Shown here: positions 37,252-49,561 of the stretch, piece after piece
Position numbering within the stretch: the first letter of the stretch is position 1
Layout: each line of letters opens with the position of its first letter
DNA from: Tubiluchus corallicola
Taxonomy: Eukaryota; Priapulida; Priapulimorpha; Priapulimorphida; Tubiluchidae
Assembly: GCA_030141605.1 (NCBI GenBank)
Contig: JAQGDQ010000374.1
Location: 64,830-114,829, forward strand
Direction of reading: 5' to 3'
Length of the DNA stretch: 50,000 bases
The notes under the pieces: generated by a model
Database searches by the model: none
What the model was told of the DNA's origin: nothing
Seen by the model: the letters and a program-made list of their open reading frames with translations, nothing else
Made by a program: the position numbers and the translations under genes

Positions 37252-37801
37252 TTAAAAGAAGACCGGATGATTGCTCAGACTCAGTCTCATTTTAATTTAC
37301 TGTCCAAAATACGCATTTTCTTGCCTATAAAAGTTAACAATTGTTCCTTATATTTGAATAATTAGCTTAGAAAGTTAATTAACGGCAACCGAACACAGCT
37401 ATTGCTTACGTCTGAAACTAACCACAGTTTGTGCAATGGCAGGCATCTTCCCTTGCGCATCAAGCACATTTGCATGAGTATTACAGTACTCTTTAAACGC
37501 ATGATGTCACGAGAAATGGGCTCTACACCATATGACGTCAGAAACTAACACTGCAGTTCATGATCATGCTTATCACGGTACCGTCTTCTATTTGTCGGCC
37601 ACGCGCACGTGACAAAAAGGCGCTGTTGCCAATCTTAGTAGATTCACTGAGCCGCGCGTAGCTTTGAAAATTTAACAAAATTTGAGTATCCGAAGTAATT
37701 ATTATTTAATCTAAGCTTTCATTTAAAAAAAACTATTGTAGTTTTCAATATTTCAGAGCATTCTGAACACGTGTTTACACAATCGGCCGATTTTCCTTTA
37801 A
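37252..37801 (+). mobile_element. TTAAAGG-ended MITE, copy 4
   Basis: 550 bp from TTAAAAGAAGACCGG to CCGATTTTCCTTTAA, with TTAA on both sides. Collinear with copies 1 and 2, including GTGCAATGGCAGGCATCTTC and TGACGTCA at 37533. It lies about 440 bp downstream of ankyrin exon 4. Confidence 0.85.
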
Positions 37802-38129
37802 GCTCGTCAGCTACAATCATCAAACTTATATTCCAGATTCATTAATCATTACCGATCAGTCATCATGTGTGTCAACTACAACTTATAATTAAGGTTAATG
37901 AATAATCGATTGATGTTGTAATGCATAATATATATTTTTTTAATTACCGAAACTATTATTCACTAGAAATAATAATAATTTATCTACGTAATATTACTAC
38001 AAAGAAAAGACACATTAAGAATTTCTTAGTTTTAGGAACAAATAGAAATGAATAAGAACAAGTTTACAAATTTAATTCCAAACGCTTAGAAAGTTAGCAG
38101 AAGATATGCATAACAAAGATGTCGAACAT

Positions 38130-38590
38130 CTAAACTGAACGATCGATCGAACGAACGAACAAAGGAACAAACAAACGAACGAACGAACGAACGAACGAAG
38201 GAGCAAACGAACGAAGGAGCAAACGAACGATCGAATGAACGAACAAACAAACGAACGAACGAACGAACAAAGGAACAAACGAACGAAGAAGCAAACGAAC
38301 GATCGAATGAACGAACAAACAAACGAACGAACAAAGGAACAAACGAACGAAGGAGCAAACGAACGATCGAATGAACGAACAAACAAACGAACGAACAACG
38401 GAACAAACGAACGAGAACGAACGAATGCGCGAGCGAAATAAAGGACAAACGAATAAACAAGTAAACAAATAAACAATACACAAAATAGCAAACAAATGAA
38501 CGAGTGAGCAAACAACCAAGCGAGCGAAGAAAAGAAAAAAGCAAGTTAACAAATAAATAAACAAACAGATAAACAAACAAAGAATAAATA
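38130..38590. repeat. (AACG)n/(AACA)n array with higher-order units
   Basis: Tetranucleotides AACG and AACA broken by GATCGAATG and GGAGCAAACG at intervals, giving a longer repeated block seen at 38216, 38290 and 38350. All frames are open without being genes. Confidence 0.93.
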
Positions 38591-39039
38591 TAGCAGTTTT
38601 TCTTGGTGCTTCTTCGGATGCAGTTGCTAATAAGACAGCCATCGACGGACCATTAAATTTGACTCACAATAAAAACACTGAAAGCAAATAATTATAAAAT
38701 ACTTTAGAAAAGTTAAGCCAAACAACGCTGATATCCTTAAATACACACTGGCTTCATCGTTATTAAACACATACACATTATTGTGTATTTATTTTTCGAT
38801 TTATGGCTGCCGTGAATTGGAACACAACTAATCCAATCTGAGCGGTTATTTACACGAAGCGCGCGGATTTTCGCTTGGTTGTTGTTTTTGCGCATTTTTA
38901 TCTTCCGCGCGCTTTCGTGCGACATTCCTCGTGGTTATTCAAGCGGAAATCTTTCCGACTCCGCAAAAAAATCAAACGCGTTTTTTTCTACGGCGCATTT
39001 CCGTTTTTGTTTATAAATCACAGGGTTTGCATTAAAATT

Positions 39040-39470
39040 CCAATCCGCCATTCTTCGAACTAAATTACAAGAAAGCTATTAAAAATGTCAACTCGCTTTC
39101 CATATTTAAAAAAATATATAAATTAAACTTACTTGAAACATATAACTGATGACTCAATCATGATTTGTTGTTTTTCATTTTCAAAAACTTGTATAGTATA
39201 ATAATATTTTTTATTACTTCCCACCCGTATTTATATTTGTATATATTGTAATATTGTATCTGTATATATTGTAATTCTTCTCGTAACTAATTCTAGTTGC
39301 CCACCATAAGCTAGCTTCTTAGGTCTCTAGCGCAGAATTCATGAATTGTATCATATTTTTGTATTAACAAAACCTGATTATCGATGCACATGTAATGTAC
39401 CATGTATATGTATATGTTTATTGCGAAATAAATCTATTAAAATCTAATCTAATCTAATCTAAAGGGGATT
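39040..39470 (+). mobile_element. LINE 3' fragment with (AATCT)n tail
   Basis: The frame NYKKAIKNVNSLSIFKKIYK, ending at a stop near 39148, resembles a LINE ORF2 C-terminus. The 3' UTR carries AATAAA at 39427 and finishes in four AATCT units at 39440-39465. A third tail type in this window. Confidence 0.55.
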
Positions 39471-39899
39471 AAATCGAGTGGCAACGTAGAGAAAACCATT
39501 TTTGCTGTTTCTTAGATTTGCGTACCCTGTCAAACTAAATGAATCTTGAAGTAGAAATCGTGGAATGGGCTTGTTCCGTTAGCCTACTTAACATTCGAAC
39601 ACCCGCGGGGTTGCGAAATTAACAAAACCTTTAATTCTGCCAAAAGGAAAATTGCGTTTGTTAAGCGCTATTAGTGAGGGACGGGTGAACGACACGGCTT
39701 CGCAGCGTGGTTTCCCGTCGTACACCAACATTTTTTGCGTACCCCTAACTCGGTCAGCTAAGTGGTTGAGGTCCATCAAAACCACGTGTGCTTCGCGTAG
39801 ATCTGAAATCAATCAGTGAAGCTTCCAGTCCTGGGAAAAAATTCCCCGACGAAGTTGAAGATTATCTTATCTAATCGTGTTTGTCTGCACTTCCGTCAT

Positions 39900-40078
39900 G
39901 TAATGCGTCGTCGCTAAAGTTCAGCTTTGCTATTGATTCAAACAAACTTGTAGATGTTGTCAGAAAAAAGCAGGGTCTATTTCAGGGGGGGGGGGGATGG
40001 GGATACTTCCCCGGGGCCTCACCCTCCAGGGGGCCTCGCGCCAAGGTAACTTTTTTTTGCTTTATGCGAACATACTGC

Positions 40079-40132
<54 letters not shown>

Positions 40133-40425
40133 CCCCGAAGGGGCCTCACACGCCCCACTTCCCCGGGCTTCGCCTAGGCTGAAATAGGCCCTGGAAAAAA
40201 GTAAAAATAGGTACAATTTACGAAACGTAGAAAATTTACCTTTAATTAGGACAAGAACGACAATTTTCGCGAATCTCTTTTTCCGAAGGCTGTAGTATTA
40301 TGGAACAATTTGCCTGTTTATGTTCGAAACAAAATTACACTTGGCAGTTTCAAGAAGCACATAGTAAGTGGCTTAGAACAAGTGCGTGGAATGTTTTTAG
40401 CGAGTTTTAGATTTGGTCAATTAAT
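39900..40425 (+). mobile_element. LINE C-terminal fragment split by a MITE
   Basis: After the inserted MITE the frame reads YNLRNVENLPLIRTRTTIF, then, after a one-base shift in a T run near 40280, FPKAVVLWNNLPVYVRNKI and FKKHIVSGLEQVRG. This is the usual end of a CR1/L2-type ORF2. Sequence before 39963 may belong to the same element. Decayed. Confidence 0.7.
39971..40193 (+). mobile_element. hAT-like MITE, 223 bp, perfect 8-bp TSD
   Basis: Inverted termini CAGGGTCTATTTCAG and CTGAAATAGGCCCTG (14 of 15 paired) are flanked by identical GAAAAAAG at 39963-39970 and 40194-40201. CAGGG ends with an 8-bp duplication are the hAT signature. The interior is GC-rich with G and C runs and a (CT)n tract (40081-40129). 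No coding capacity; mobilised in trans if at all. Confidence 0.85.
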
Positions 40426-40540
40426 GTATTCAAAGCTAAGAGTGCATTGCAATAAATTACTGATCTTCTTCGCATTCATCGTCGTTGTGTATGTGGTTGG
40501 CAAGTCGAAGATGCTAAACGTTTTAGAATGTAATGGTTGT

Positions 40541-41082
40541 TGGCATCCTTCTGTCTCGGAAGACAATAGAGTGTGCGCCAAGAGAGTCAGTTATTGATCA
40601 CATTGATGGAGCTGCAGCGTCGACTGTGGCTGAGCAGTGCGATCCTTGAACGTCTCCAGGGCGCACGCCTGGGCAAGGTGTATGGAGATCCTGAGTTGCC
40701 CAGACAGCAGGAACCGCCTCTCTTCCTCCCTAGTGTAGTCCAAAGGAAAGCGGAGCGATACGTTTGGCACCAGCTTGGCTGCAGGAGCTGCCGGAGTCAG
40801 TGAGCATGCTGCACTGGTCCGCCTTCGGGGCTCCACTCCTGATTTGGAAGGTTTACTCCTCTACGCATGGCCGTTGGGTCACTTGACCTCCTCCGCCCTC
40901 TTACCGTTGGCTGCGTGTGCAGTTCCTCCGCCTAGTGTCGAGATACAGTGTGGGCATCCCGCAAGCCTACAGCACCTGGTATTCGCAGGCGGTCACCCAT
41001 CCAAGTACTAACCAGACTCTACGTTGCTTAACTTCGGTGATCAGACAAGAACCGGTGTTTTCAACGTGATATGGCCGTTGGC
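40541..41082 (-). mobile_element. 5S-derived SINE, copy 2, with target-site duplication
   Basis: Reverse-strand copy of the element at 10861. The 5S-like head is at 41082-40963 and the body runs to a short CAA tail at about 40541. It is bracketed by an 18-bp direct repeat, TTAGAATGTAATGGTTGT at 40523-40540 and TTAGAATGTAATAGTTGT at 41083-41100 (17 of 18 identical), which fixes both ends and proves retrotransposition. Length 542 bp. It lies about 120 bp downstream of a LINE fragment. Confidence 0.92.
40963..41082 (-). pseudogene. 5S rRNA-like head of SINE copy 2
   Basis: 120 bp on the reverse strand. It has the box A-like GAAGTTAAGC and the box C-like GTTAGTACTTGGATGGGTGA, the latter closer to true 5S than in copy 1. 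The first bases read GCCAACGGCC instead of GTCTACGGCC. It is part of the SINE. Confidence 0.88.
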
Positions 41083-42228
41083 TTAGAATGTAATAGTTGT
41101 GATAATATTAGGTATATTGAAATGTCGTCCCTCTAGGTCGCCAACCTTCGCTGGATTTGCTATTAAATGGGAGTGACAGGCTTGCTGAAGATGAAAATAT
41201 TATTCTGATATGTAACGTAATTGAATTTATTGTACGAAGCCAGAGGTGTTTAGTGATGACTGAGATTGTTAATATTGTACATGAATTTATCATAACTATT
41301 TGTACTAGCTCGTTCGAAAATTTGACATATATTTCAATTTATGTAGTTTAACAAATTTTTATACTGACCTTGTAAACTGAGACGGATATTATTGGTGTAA
41401 TTTTGCTATTACTTTTTGATACTTTATCAACAGTCCAGACAATAAATAGATTTGCTGCTGTTTCGTGGACTCTAATATGTGCAAAATGTTGTTACAGTAA
41501 ATACTTATTTAAACTAACCGTGATAAAATTTTGCATAAAAGCGAAAGCACTGCAAAAGTCCAGCAATATTCCAAAACTCTGCAAATACTACATGTATGTA
41601 GAAATACTTGGTACCACTTATGATTAGTAGTGAAGACACCGTTAGTCCCCAAACTTTACAACAGAACTGGGATGTCTCTAGCAGTGGTTTACTAATGGAG
41701 AAGGACAAAAGGTTCGACAAGTACCCTGGTGTTAGGACGACGACTCTTGTGTTTGCAGTTTTATTAAACTTATCTATGTTATTTCTAACAAAATCGGGCA
41801 GAGTATATATATCTCCAAAGTAGGACAGGTTAGGTTAGGTTAGGAAAGAATATAGCATAACGTAATACAACGTAACATAACTACAAAGAACATAATAGCA
41901 TAGCAGTAAAGCAGTGTTCACATTCCGATTATCGCATAGAATGAAGGAAAATTTAATAAAGGCTCACGTCAAGCTACACAGAAAATTAAAAAAGACGGTT
42001 TACAATGAATATCACTGGCGTGTTATACATATTATCGTATAGCTTTACTACGACTTTTATAGGCAATTCTGGTCCTGAAGTGTTGATGCCGTCATATTCG
42101 ACGTAGAAAATGACGTATATTACGAATAAAAGCTAGTTTTGATACGTCGTTTCGTAATTTCAATGGCTTCGCTTTTGTTAAGCTTATTAATCTCTGTTTT
42201 AGCGGTTTAAAATTTTCCGCGAACACGT

Positions 42229-42297
42229 ATACTGTACATTCTAGCTGTACATTTTAGCTGTATATTTTAGCTGTGCATTTTAGCTGTACATTTTAGC
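42229..42297. repeat. 14-15 bp tandem repeat
   Basis: TAGCTGTACATTTT repeated five times with substitutions. Confidence 0.85.
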
Positions 42298-42928
42298 AAA
42301 GTCTGTAGAGAAGGAATGCAAGCTGAAGTGTAAGCTGGTGTGTTCAGTCTAATCTAAGCGAAGTGTCTCTCCCTCTATGTATAGGTAACGAGTTGACAAA
42401 ACTTATAAACAATTTTGAAAACGTTGCATAGGTAAATAAAATTTAATATATGGTTAAATAAATGGTTTTACCCTATATTGCATGATAGTGCGTCCCCTTT
42501 TAAGAAAAAAAGTACTTTTTATAGAAAACGTAGGGTGTATATTAGTTTAGTTTATTAGTTCATTTATTTTTAAGCCCATAAAAAAAATTCAAGATCCTCA
42601 CTTTCTTTGTTTCTCAAAAAAGTTCTAAATTTCTTTTCTTTCAATCTGCATGAGTCAGAATTCCACAATCGGAGCCTCTTTGCCTCTTAGAACTGCCCTA
42701 AATTCCGTGACGTGCGACCTGCAAGGAAGTAATCAGACTGGTTACTAGTGGTTAGCTATGAGTCAATGAGCACGCCCCCGTGATTGCTGTGTTGACGTAA
42801 CTACTTGAATATTACATCTGAGTGTTTCCTGATTTTAATTCCTGATTGCGTCAGCAAACGCTAGCTAAACTTATGAATCTTACGGTGTCTTATGCATCTT
42901 ATAAGCTTTCTCTCCCAGTAACTCGCAA

Positions 42929-43136
42929 ACGTGTTGAGACTAGAGCAAAACTTACTGCGAGTTACCGAGAGTAACTCGCCGAGCGTTCACACTAGATATG
43001 TCACGGGAAATCAACTCGCAGCAACTATGGGAAAGTTTGCAATAACTTACCGACAGTTTGCTTTGCAAAGGAGTTCACACCTACGAGTTTGCTAAAATTC
43101 GCGACGGAAAACTCGCTAGTTTGAACGCGCCTTTAA
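42929..43136. mobile_element. Short relative of the ACTAGCGAG element
   Basis: The right end CTCGCTAGTTTGAACGCGCC, followed by TTTAA, is the complement of the ACTAGCGAGTTTT terminus. The left end (GTGTTGAGACTAGAGCAAAA) is a diverged inverse. About 208 bp, rich in AACTCGC/GCGAGTT words, without tandem amplification. Confidence 0.5.
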
Positions 43137-43889
43137 AAACCGTATTTCAAAGCTATTACTGTTTAGAATGAGAAATATCAATAGACGAAAACACACCGTG
43201 TTCATATTACCAAACCCGGCTAACTGTGCACGGTCTGATAATGCCTGTCGTGTCTTTACATACGTACTGCTAAAGCTTTTAAGTCTCCCCTGACAATGAC
43301 TATAACTACTAGGCCTATGACTTACTTAAACTTCATGCTTCTTGAATTTTTGTATGAGCACTAACGCTTGTCTTCACTGATGGAAATACTGTGTCACGGT
43401 AAAAGTGTTATCGTGTCAAAACTGGAGCGTGAAAAACTTCCCAGAAAAGCTGGGAAATTTACCAGGAGATTGTCGATAAAAAGAACAGGCGACGATGCCA
43501 CATATCTAGGTTTACTTCAGGCTTAATCCTATTAACGTTCAATCATCCAGGCATTTTGAATGCAGCTTTGCTGAAGGCATGTAGCGCACAAAATGGTAAG
43601 CTTGCTTTTATCATAACAGTGATGCTATACAAAATGCAGTGTAGGATTAGAGCACAAAACGTATGGCTCTTTCATGCATAAGCGTATTTATAACCACTAA
43701 AATATAATGCTTGGGACTTCCAAACTAAATGTGTGTGATGTTCAGGAATTTCCTTTACTATCGTGTGTAGAAGTGGGGAGTTTTAGATGGACCAGCTGCT
43801 GTACATGTTTGATCTTATAATCTCAACTTGCGCCTCCTTTTAGATGCTTTCAAACAAAAAGTAAGTAAAAGTATCTTCTCAAGAAACAT

Positions 43890-44240
43890 TACTATAGTAA
43901 CAGTAGTATAGTAGCAGTACTATAGTAACAGTAGTATAGTAACAGTAGTATAGTAACAGTAGATAGTAACAGTAGTATAGTAACAATAGTATAGTAAGAG
44001 TAGTATAATAAGAGTAGTATAATAACAGTAGTATAGTAACAGTAGTATAGTAGCAGTACTATAGTAACAGTAGTATAGTAAGAGTAGTATAGTAAGAGTA
44101 GTATAGTAACAGTAGCATAGTAACAATAGTATAGTAACAATAGTATAGTAACAGTAGTATAGTAACAGTAGCAGCAGTATAGTAACAGTAGATAGTAGCA
44201 GCAGTATAGTAACAGTAGGTAGTAACAGTAGTATAGTAAC
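43890..44240. repeat. 14-bp minisatellite, about 24 copies
   Basis: Unit ACAGTAGTATAGTA with 11-13 bp variants. It ends exactly at the LINE tail at 44241. Confidence 0.92.
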
Positions 44241-44556
44241 ATCTTTATTTGTTATAATATATTGAAAATCATAAACTATATTAAGATGCTCAATCAGTGA
44301 TTGTTATAAAACATATACTATTGGAGGAGGCAAATGCGTCAGTGCAAAAACTAAAGTGCAAAGAAAAATAAAATAACTTTAAACTTAAACTTTACATATT
44401 TCACATATTTACAAACTGACTATCAGCAAAATACGGCCTGGGGTAAATGAATTCTGCATTAGTGTGTAAGCTGTCATATTGGAAAGTTGCGTATTCAAAT
44501 CTTGACGTCATTGATGCTTTTGTTTTGGATTTCAATGCTATTAATGATTTAATACG
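44241..44556 (-). mobile_element. LINE 3' fragment, copy g
   Basis: Begins ATCTTTATTTGTTATAATAT directly after a 14-bp minisatellite and carries GCAAATGCGTCAGTGCAAAA, the 3'-UTR signature. It runs to the truncated MITE at 44557. Only 3' UTR and decayed C-terminal sequence. Confidence 0.68.
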
Positions 44557-44648
44557 TTTGATACAAAAAAAGCTATTGTAGTTTTCAATATTTTAGAGCA
44601 TTCTTTATTCTGAACTAATGTTTGCACAATCATCCGGTTTTCCTTTAA
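44557..44648 (+). mobile_element. TTAAAGG-ended MITE, copy 5 (3' fragment)
   Basis: Only the last 92 bp of the family remain (GCTATTGTAGTTTTCAATAT ... CATCCGGTTTTCCTTTAA). It is joined directly to the 5' side of a reverse-oriented LINE tail, so the remainder was lost or displaced. Confidence 0.75.
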
Positions 44649-45304
44649 CATACAAATTTATTTTCAAATAATTTTGCAATGCTTGAGTAAAATGAAAGCG
44701 CTGGAGTCGATCAGGTCTCTATCGAGAAGCAGCGTTTGTAGTAATCTTCACCACCACATCAAGCACTGTTTTTTTTTGTTGATTGTATGGTCATTACTTT
44801 TGAAACGCCCGCCACATTTCTGTCTAACGGTCCATTTTTTATGCATTTAAACAGTAAAAAGCTTAATTTTATTTTTTTATTTTCTCTTTAACTTTACCAA
44901 TAAGTTAAAAATGCGTAGAGTGTGAATTGATTCCGAGGCGAAGAATACCTTAGAAAATGCACTTATATAACATATGCAACTGCTAGTATGTTTTTTCTGG
45001 ATTTGTATCTGCGGCATTGAGGTCTTTGGTTCAAATCCTTACAGAGCACGAATTTTTCATTTTCCATTAGCACAAACAACCAGCTCGTACTGTAACCAAC
45101 AAATTCCACTGCTATAGTTTACCCTGAAAATGTCCATCTTTCAATAATTTTGCATAGAAAGATTCATTGACGATTTACAATCCATACAATTACAATTGCA
45201 ATTACAAGTTACAAAACATTTCATAAACAATGCAATACATTACAATGAAGAAAAAACTACAAAGACATGGGGTATAATCGTCAACACAATACACAATAAA
45301 ACAA

Positions 45305-45351
45305 TATTGATGATGATGATGACGATGATGATGATGATGCTGATGATGACA

Positions 45352-45382
<31 letters not shown>

Positions 45383-45397
45383 TTACGATGACGATGA

Positions 45398-45431
<34 letters not shown>

Positions 45432-45465
45432 GGTGGTGGTGGTGATGATGATGATGATGATGATA
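45305..45465. repeat. (GAT)n/(GAC)n/(GGT)n array
   Basis: GAT, then GAC, then GAT, GGT and GAT blocks. Confidence 0.95.
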
Positions 45466-46136
45466 ATGACCGGCATTTACAGTGGTTAAATAATACAGTT
45501 GTATTATATTATGTTAAGTATGTGTAAATTGCGTATATGTATGTATATTATCTTTATATGTAACACTGCAACTCTCCGTGTTGCTTTCATTGCTTTCATG
45601 GCTTCATATAAATAATGGGTTTACACTAATAAGCTGTCATCACCAGACTTTGTAATAGATAAGGTATATAGATCATGCTCACGTGAAGCCAGTCGCAGCC
45701 TGTCACTGATTTGTGGCAACTTATTTGAAGACGCTGTGTTCAAACATAAGCATTGTTACTGTGGTTTGTTGAAGCCCGCGGGCCTAGTCTTGCTGCGTAC
45801 GCGAGATATTCTTCGTTAGTGTAAATTTGCGTATAAAATTAGAGAGAGAGTCGCGACCGGTTGATCCGACCAATGTGATTAGGGACTCGGGTCATTGCTC
45901 TGCCCAGGCCAGCCGCTGAACTGTTATTCAGTTTCAAAATTTTGCATTCTGCGTCCCATTAATTATAACCCGTGTGCGCTTTCATATTTCCACATGAGCG
46001 GCTGTAATGAATCCGTTTTATTCTCTCGAATAATATGCGCAAATATCTCAATGTAATTGCAGGAAGGATTGAGTTTCCATGACTGCATGCTGCGGCACGC
46101 GCGGTGGCGGCGTCAGTGAAGCCGCACGCGGATCAA

Positions 46137-47104
46137 GGGCGCGTTCATATTCATACGATTTATTGTTGCGACACTAGAGAACAATTGCTGTCGATTTAAC
46201 AACAGAACTATGGCTTCATCTGAAGCTGAAAACATTGCAACTAGTTCCAGAGTATGAACCGAGAGCAGTTACCGTGTAGTATGAGTGTGAACAGAGAAGT
46301 TACCGTGCAGTATGAGTGTGAACAGAGCAGTTACCGTGCAGCATGAGTGTGAACAGAGCAGTTACCGTGCAGTATGAGTGTGAACAGAGCAGTTACCGTG
46401 CAGTATGAGTGTGAACAGTGCAGTTACCGTGCAGTATGAGTGTGAACAGTGCAATTGCCATGCAGTATTAGTGTGAACAGTGCAGTTACCGTGCAGTATG
46501 AGTGTGAACAGTGCAGTTACCGTGCAGTATGAGTGTGAACAGAGCAGTTACCGTGCAGTATGTGTGTGAACAGAGCAGTTACTGTGCTGTATGAGTGTGA
46601 ACAGTGCAGTTACCGTGCAGTATGAGTGTGAACAGAGCAGTTACCGTGCAGTATGACTGTGAACAGAGCAGTTACAGTGCAGTATGAGTGTGAACAGAGC
46701 AGTTACGGTGCAGTATGAGTGTGAACAGAGCAGTTACGGTGCAGTATGAGTGTGAACAGAGCAGTTACGGTGCAGTATGAGTGTGAACAGAGCAGTTACC
46801 GTCCATTATGAGTGTGAACAGAGCAGTTACGGTGCAGTATGAGTGTGAACGGAGCAATTACCATGCAGTATGAGTGTGAACAGAGCAGTTACCGTGCAGC
46901 ATGAGTGTGAACAGAGCAGTTACCGTGCAGCATGAGTGTGAACAGAGCAGTTACCGTGCAGCATGAGTGTGAACAGAGCAGTTACCGTGCAGCATGAGTG
47001 TGAACAGAGCAGTTACCGTGCAGTGTGAGTGTGAACAGAGCAATTACCGTGCAGTATGAGTGTGAACAGAGCAGTTACGGTGCAGTATGAGTGTGAACAT
47101 GCCC
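46137..47104. mobile_element. Inverted-repeat element carrying a 31-bp minisatellite
   Basis: Left end GGGCGCGTTCATATTCATAC and inverted right end GGGCATGTTCACACTCATAC match at 16 of 20. Between them are about 125 bp of unique sequence and then 27 units of the minisatellite. The unit itself (GTATGAGTGTGAACAG) is a copy of the right terminus. No target duplication seen. Confidence 0.5.
46263..47099. repeat. 31-bp minisatellite, about 27 copies
   Basis: Unit GTGTGAACAGAGCAGTTACC plus GTGCAGTATGA. Units differ by scattered single substitutions (CCGTG/CGGTG, CAGAG/CAGTG), with neighbouring units often sharing the same variant, as expected from local slippage or unequal exchange. Confidence 0.92.
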
Positions 47105-47742
47105 CCAGTCTGCAATGCGAATCGTGATAAGTTTTTGAGCAAATAATACGTTTTCGTCAAAATAACTACAGACTTGTTTAAGCAATACACATCATCATCA
47201 TCTACACCACAAGCGGCAACAGCAGAAGGAACCTGACTAGGATTCATGTCCTTCTACCCACAATCATTTATTCACTTTGCACACCTTTCGTAGAATTGGT
47301 CTATGTTTACAATTTAATTTGATCAGGTGTTGCTTTTTCTGCAAGTGACCTTTTAAGAAAGGTCACACATCCGCGGCATTTGCAAAATTTCTGCTTGAAT
47401 CGCGAACGCAAAATTATCATTCGTGAGAATATCTGCTTGATTAATTGCCATGAACTGCCATGAATGTCAAGATAAATTCAACAGCCTAGTGCCCGGGTTG
47501 TAAGCAAAGGAAGCCCAACACTTCACACATAATGCAAGAAGCAACTCAACACGGAAGCCACAATGCAAGAAATAACAGTTTATATACAATGAAGCCATGA
47601 CAGCATCAAGTTTCTCTGTTCTTGATATCCTTTGATGTTGGAAGAGTAGTTATGGCCAAGGGTCTGTTGCGAAAATCTAAGTAATATAGATTTGCAAGGA
47701 AAGTCTTTTGAGATATAATTTAACATTGTCTTTTCTTCCCTT

Positions 47743-47937
47743 GATTTACGTTGTGCGTATATGACGTCACGTAATGGCGACTTCGGAACAGTATTGCGGG
47801 AGATTTAAAATGAAAACAAACTAAAATTCCTTTCAGTGTGAGTAAGATATACGCATAAAATTGCTGTAAAGTAATATAATTTTTTAAAGCGATTTTTCTG
47901 AAACCTACTTCAGGTGCCCCTTTTCTTGTCCTTTAAA
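47743..47937 (+). repeat. Dispersed repeat R2, copy 2
   Basis: Collinear with the copy at 5121. It ends CTTGTCCTTTAA, the complement of TTAAAGGACAAG. Contains TGACGTCA at 47762. Confidence 0.75.
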
Positions 47938-49561
47938 GCAGAAAATTCCACTATTGTGTCAGACAATAAATACACTGATTAATAAGCTTCATAATAATGA
48001 CAATAATTCTGAATTTGAACTGGCTCTCCACAGTTAAAAATATAGAATTTTTTTCATTCATTGTAATTATAATATCCAGACCAAATTTACACTAAGGAAG
48101 CCATTAAAAACTAAAATGTTTCAAGCCACTTCTTTGAAGAACGAAAAATGAATGGAATTTAATGGCCGCAGTTTTATCGCAAAAGAAAGACAATTCCGTC
48201 GTACCATCGCGTATAAGCTTTCCTGGTGTTCTTAAGATCTCCTCTTACGCTACATCTATCTAATAGCAGAGTCGAAGTTTTTGGAGGTTTGATTTAAGAA
48301 ATCTCACATTCGCCAGTGCAACGACCGCAATCTTGAAGTCAAGAATGCCTTATTTGTTTAAAGTGACTTTTACCGCCTACTGGCTTTCTTCCCAGCTTTG
48401 TTCAAATATTCTTACCTCGGCTTTTCCAATTGAATCAGTTTCAAAGATCTGGCTTCTCACATTGAAGCCAAGGGCACCCCCCCCCACTTGTCTCATAACA
48501 CAAAAAACTAGCCAGGTTTTCATTTCTCAGATGTTGATGTTTAACGTTATTGTCGTTAAAGATATAAATTCTTGCGTTGCTGCTTTCCGGATTAGTCACG
48601 AAGAACCCCGTTATGAATCCGCCCCCTGAGCATTCATTTAATTCTAAATATGATGAGTTCAAATACTGAATCTCCCCGCCTGAATCCTCTTCAAAGCTAC
48701 TCAGTTTAGTGAAACAGCTAAATTAGATTTAACTGCGCGCCGGAACAAAGACATCTTAAAGGCTGTTGCTCCGTGGCAATTTCATTGTCATTGTGTCCTG
48801 GTCAAAATTGGCTAGTTTCATATCCTACCATAGAATCTCGGTGTGTTTTACTGCTCTGACTCCCTGACGTAGTTTGATCAGTTGATGAGTGTTTGCTTAA
48901 ACTGCAGTTTAAAGTTCTATGGACGTTGCTGATTTATCTACTTAGGCGTGGATCCGTGCGTAACACTTTGTTTGATCAACTTGGAATTTATGATGACGGC
49001 GAAGAAATATCGCGACATCTATCGGTGACGGAAGTAAATTAGCCAGCAGGATTTAGACTTTTTACTAAACCCATCATTTCGTAGCTTTTGTCAAGAAATC
49101 ACTTTCAGATATACGTGACGCCAGAGATCGTCTTTTTAACTTTTTATTCATTCGTTCTTAATCGATTGATTGGAAATATCGTATTCAGCAGACTGCGTAA
49201 GGGATTACGTCATTTCCAATCGCCATTATATATATAAAGATCCCACTTCGGGGGGGGGGGTAATTTACTGTTCTGGTATGGACTCAGTTTCCACATTGAA
49301 TAAAAAACTTCTTGCTAAAATCTACCAATATGGTGAACTGCAGTCTTTGTATCCAAGTAGAACTTTAACTGATTTACTTAACGCTGGTTCTGAAATTCTA
49401 AATTTATTATCTTTTTCCGTTTTCAAAAAAGCAGTGTTAAAATAATTTTTATTAATTCTGACTTGGGAATTGTGTTTTGTCAGTAAACTGCGCTGCCAAA
49501 ATCGTTGGTTTTATCATTCATTGCTAATTTATACGACGGAGGCTTTGGTCTTTCATGAGCT

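Noticed and set aside
38072-38642. 170-codon SFVRSFVRSF frames
   Set aside because: Translation of an AACG/AACA array.
41608-41823. 71-codon frame with SEDTVSPQTLQQNWDVSSSG, considered as a further ankyrin-gene exon
   Set aside because: No pyrimidine tract before a usable acceptor, no domain, and it cannot be linked to exon 4 by anything visible.
46201-46258. ATGGCTTCATCTGAAGCTG, a 15-codon frame with a fair Kozak context before the 31-bp array
   Set aside because: Too short, and it lies inside the proposed inverted-repeat element.
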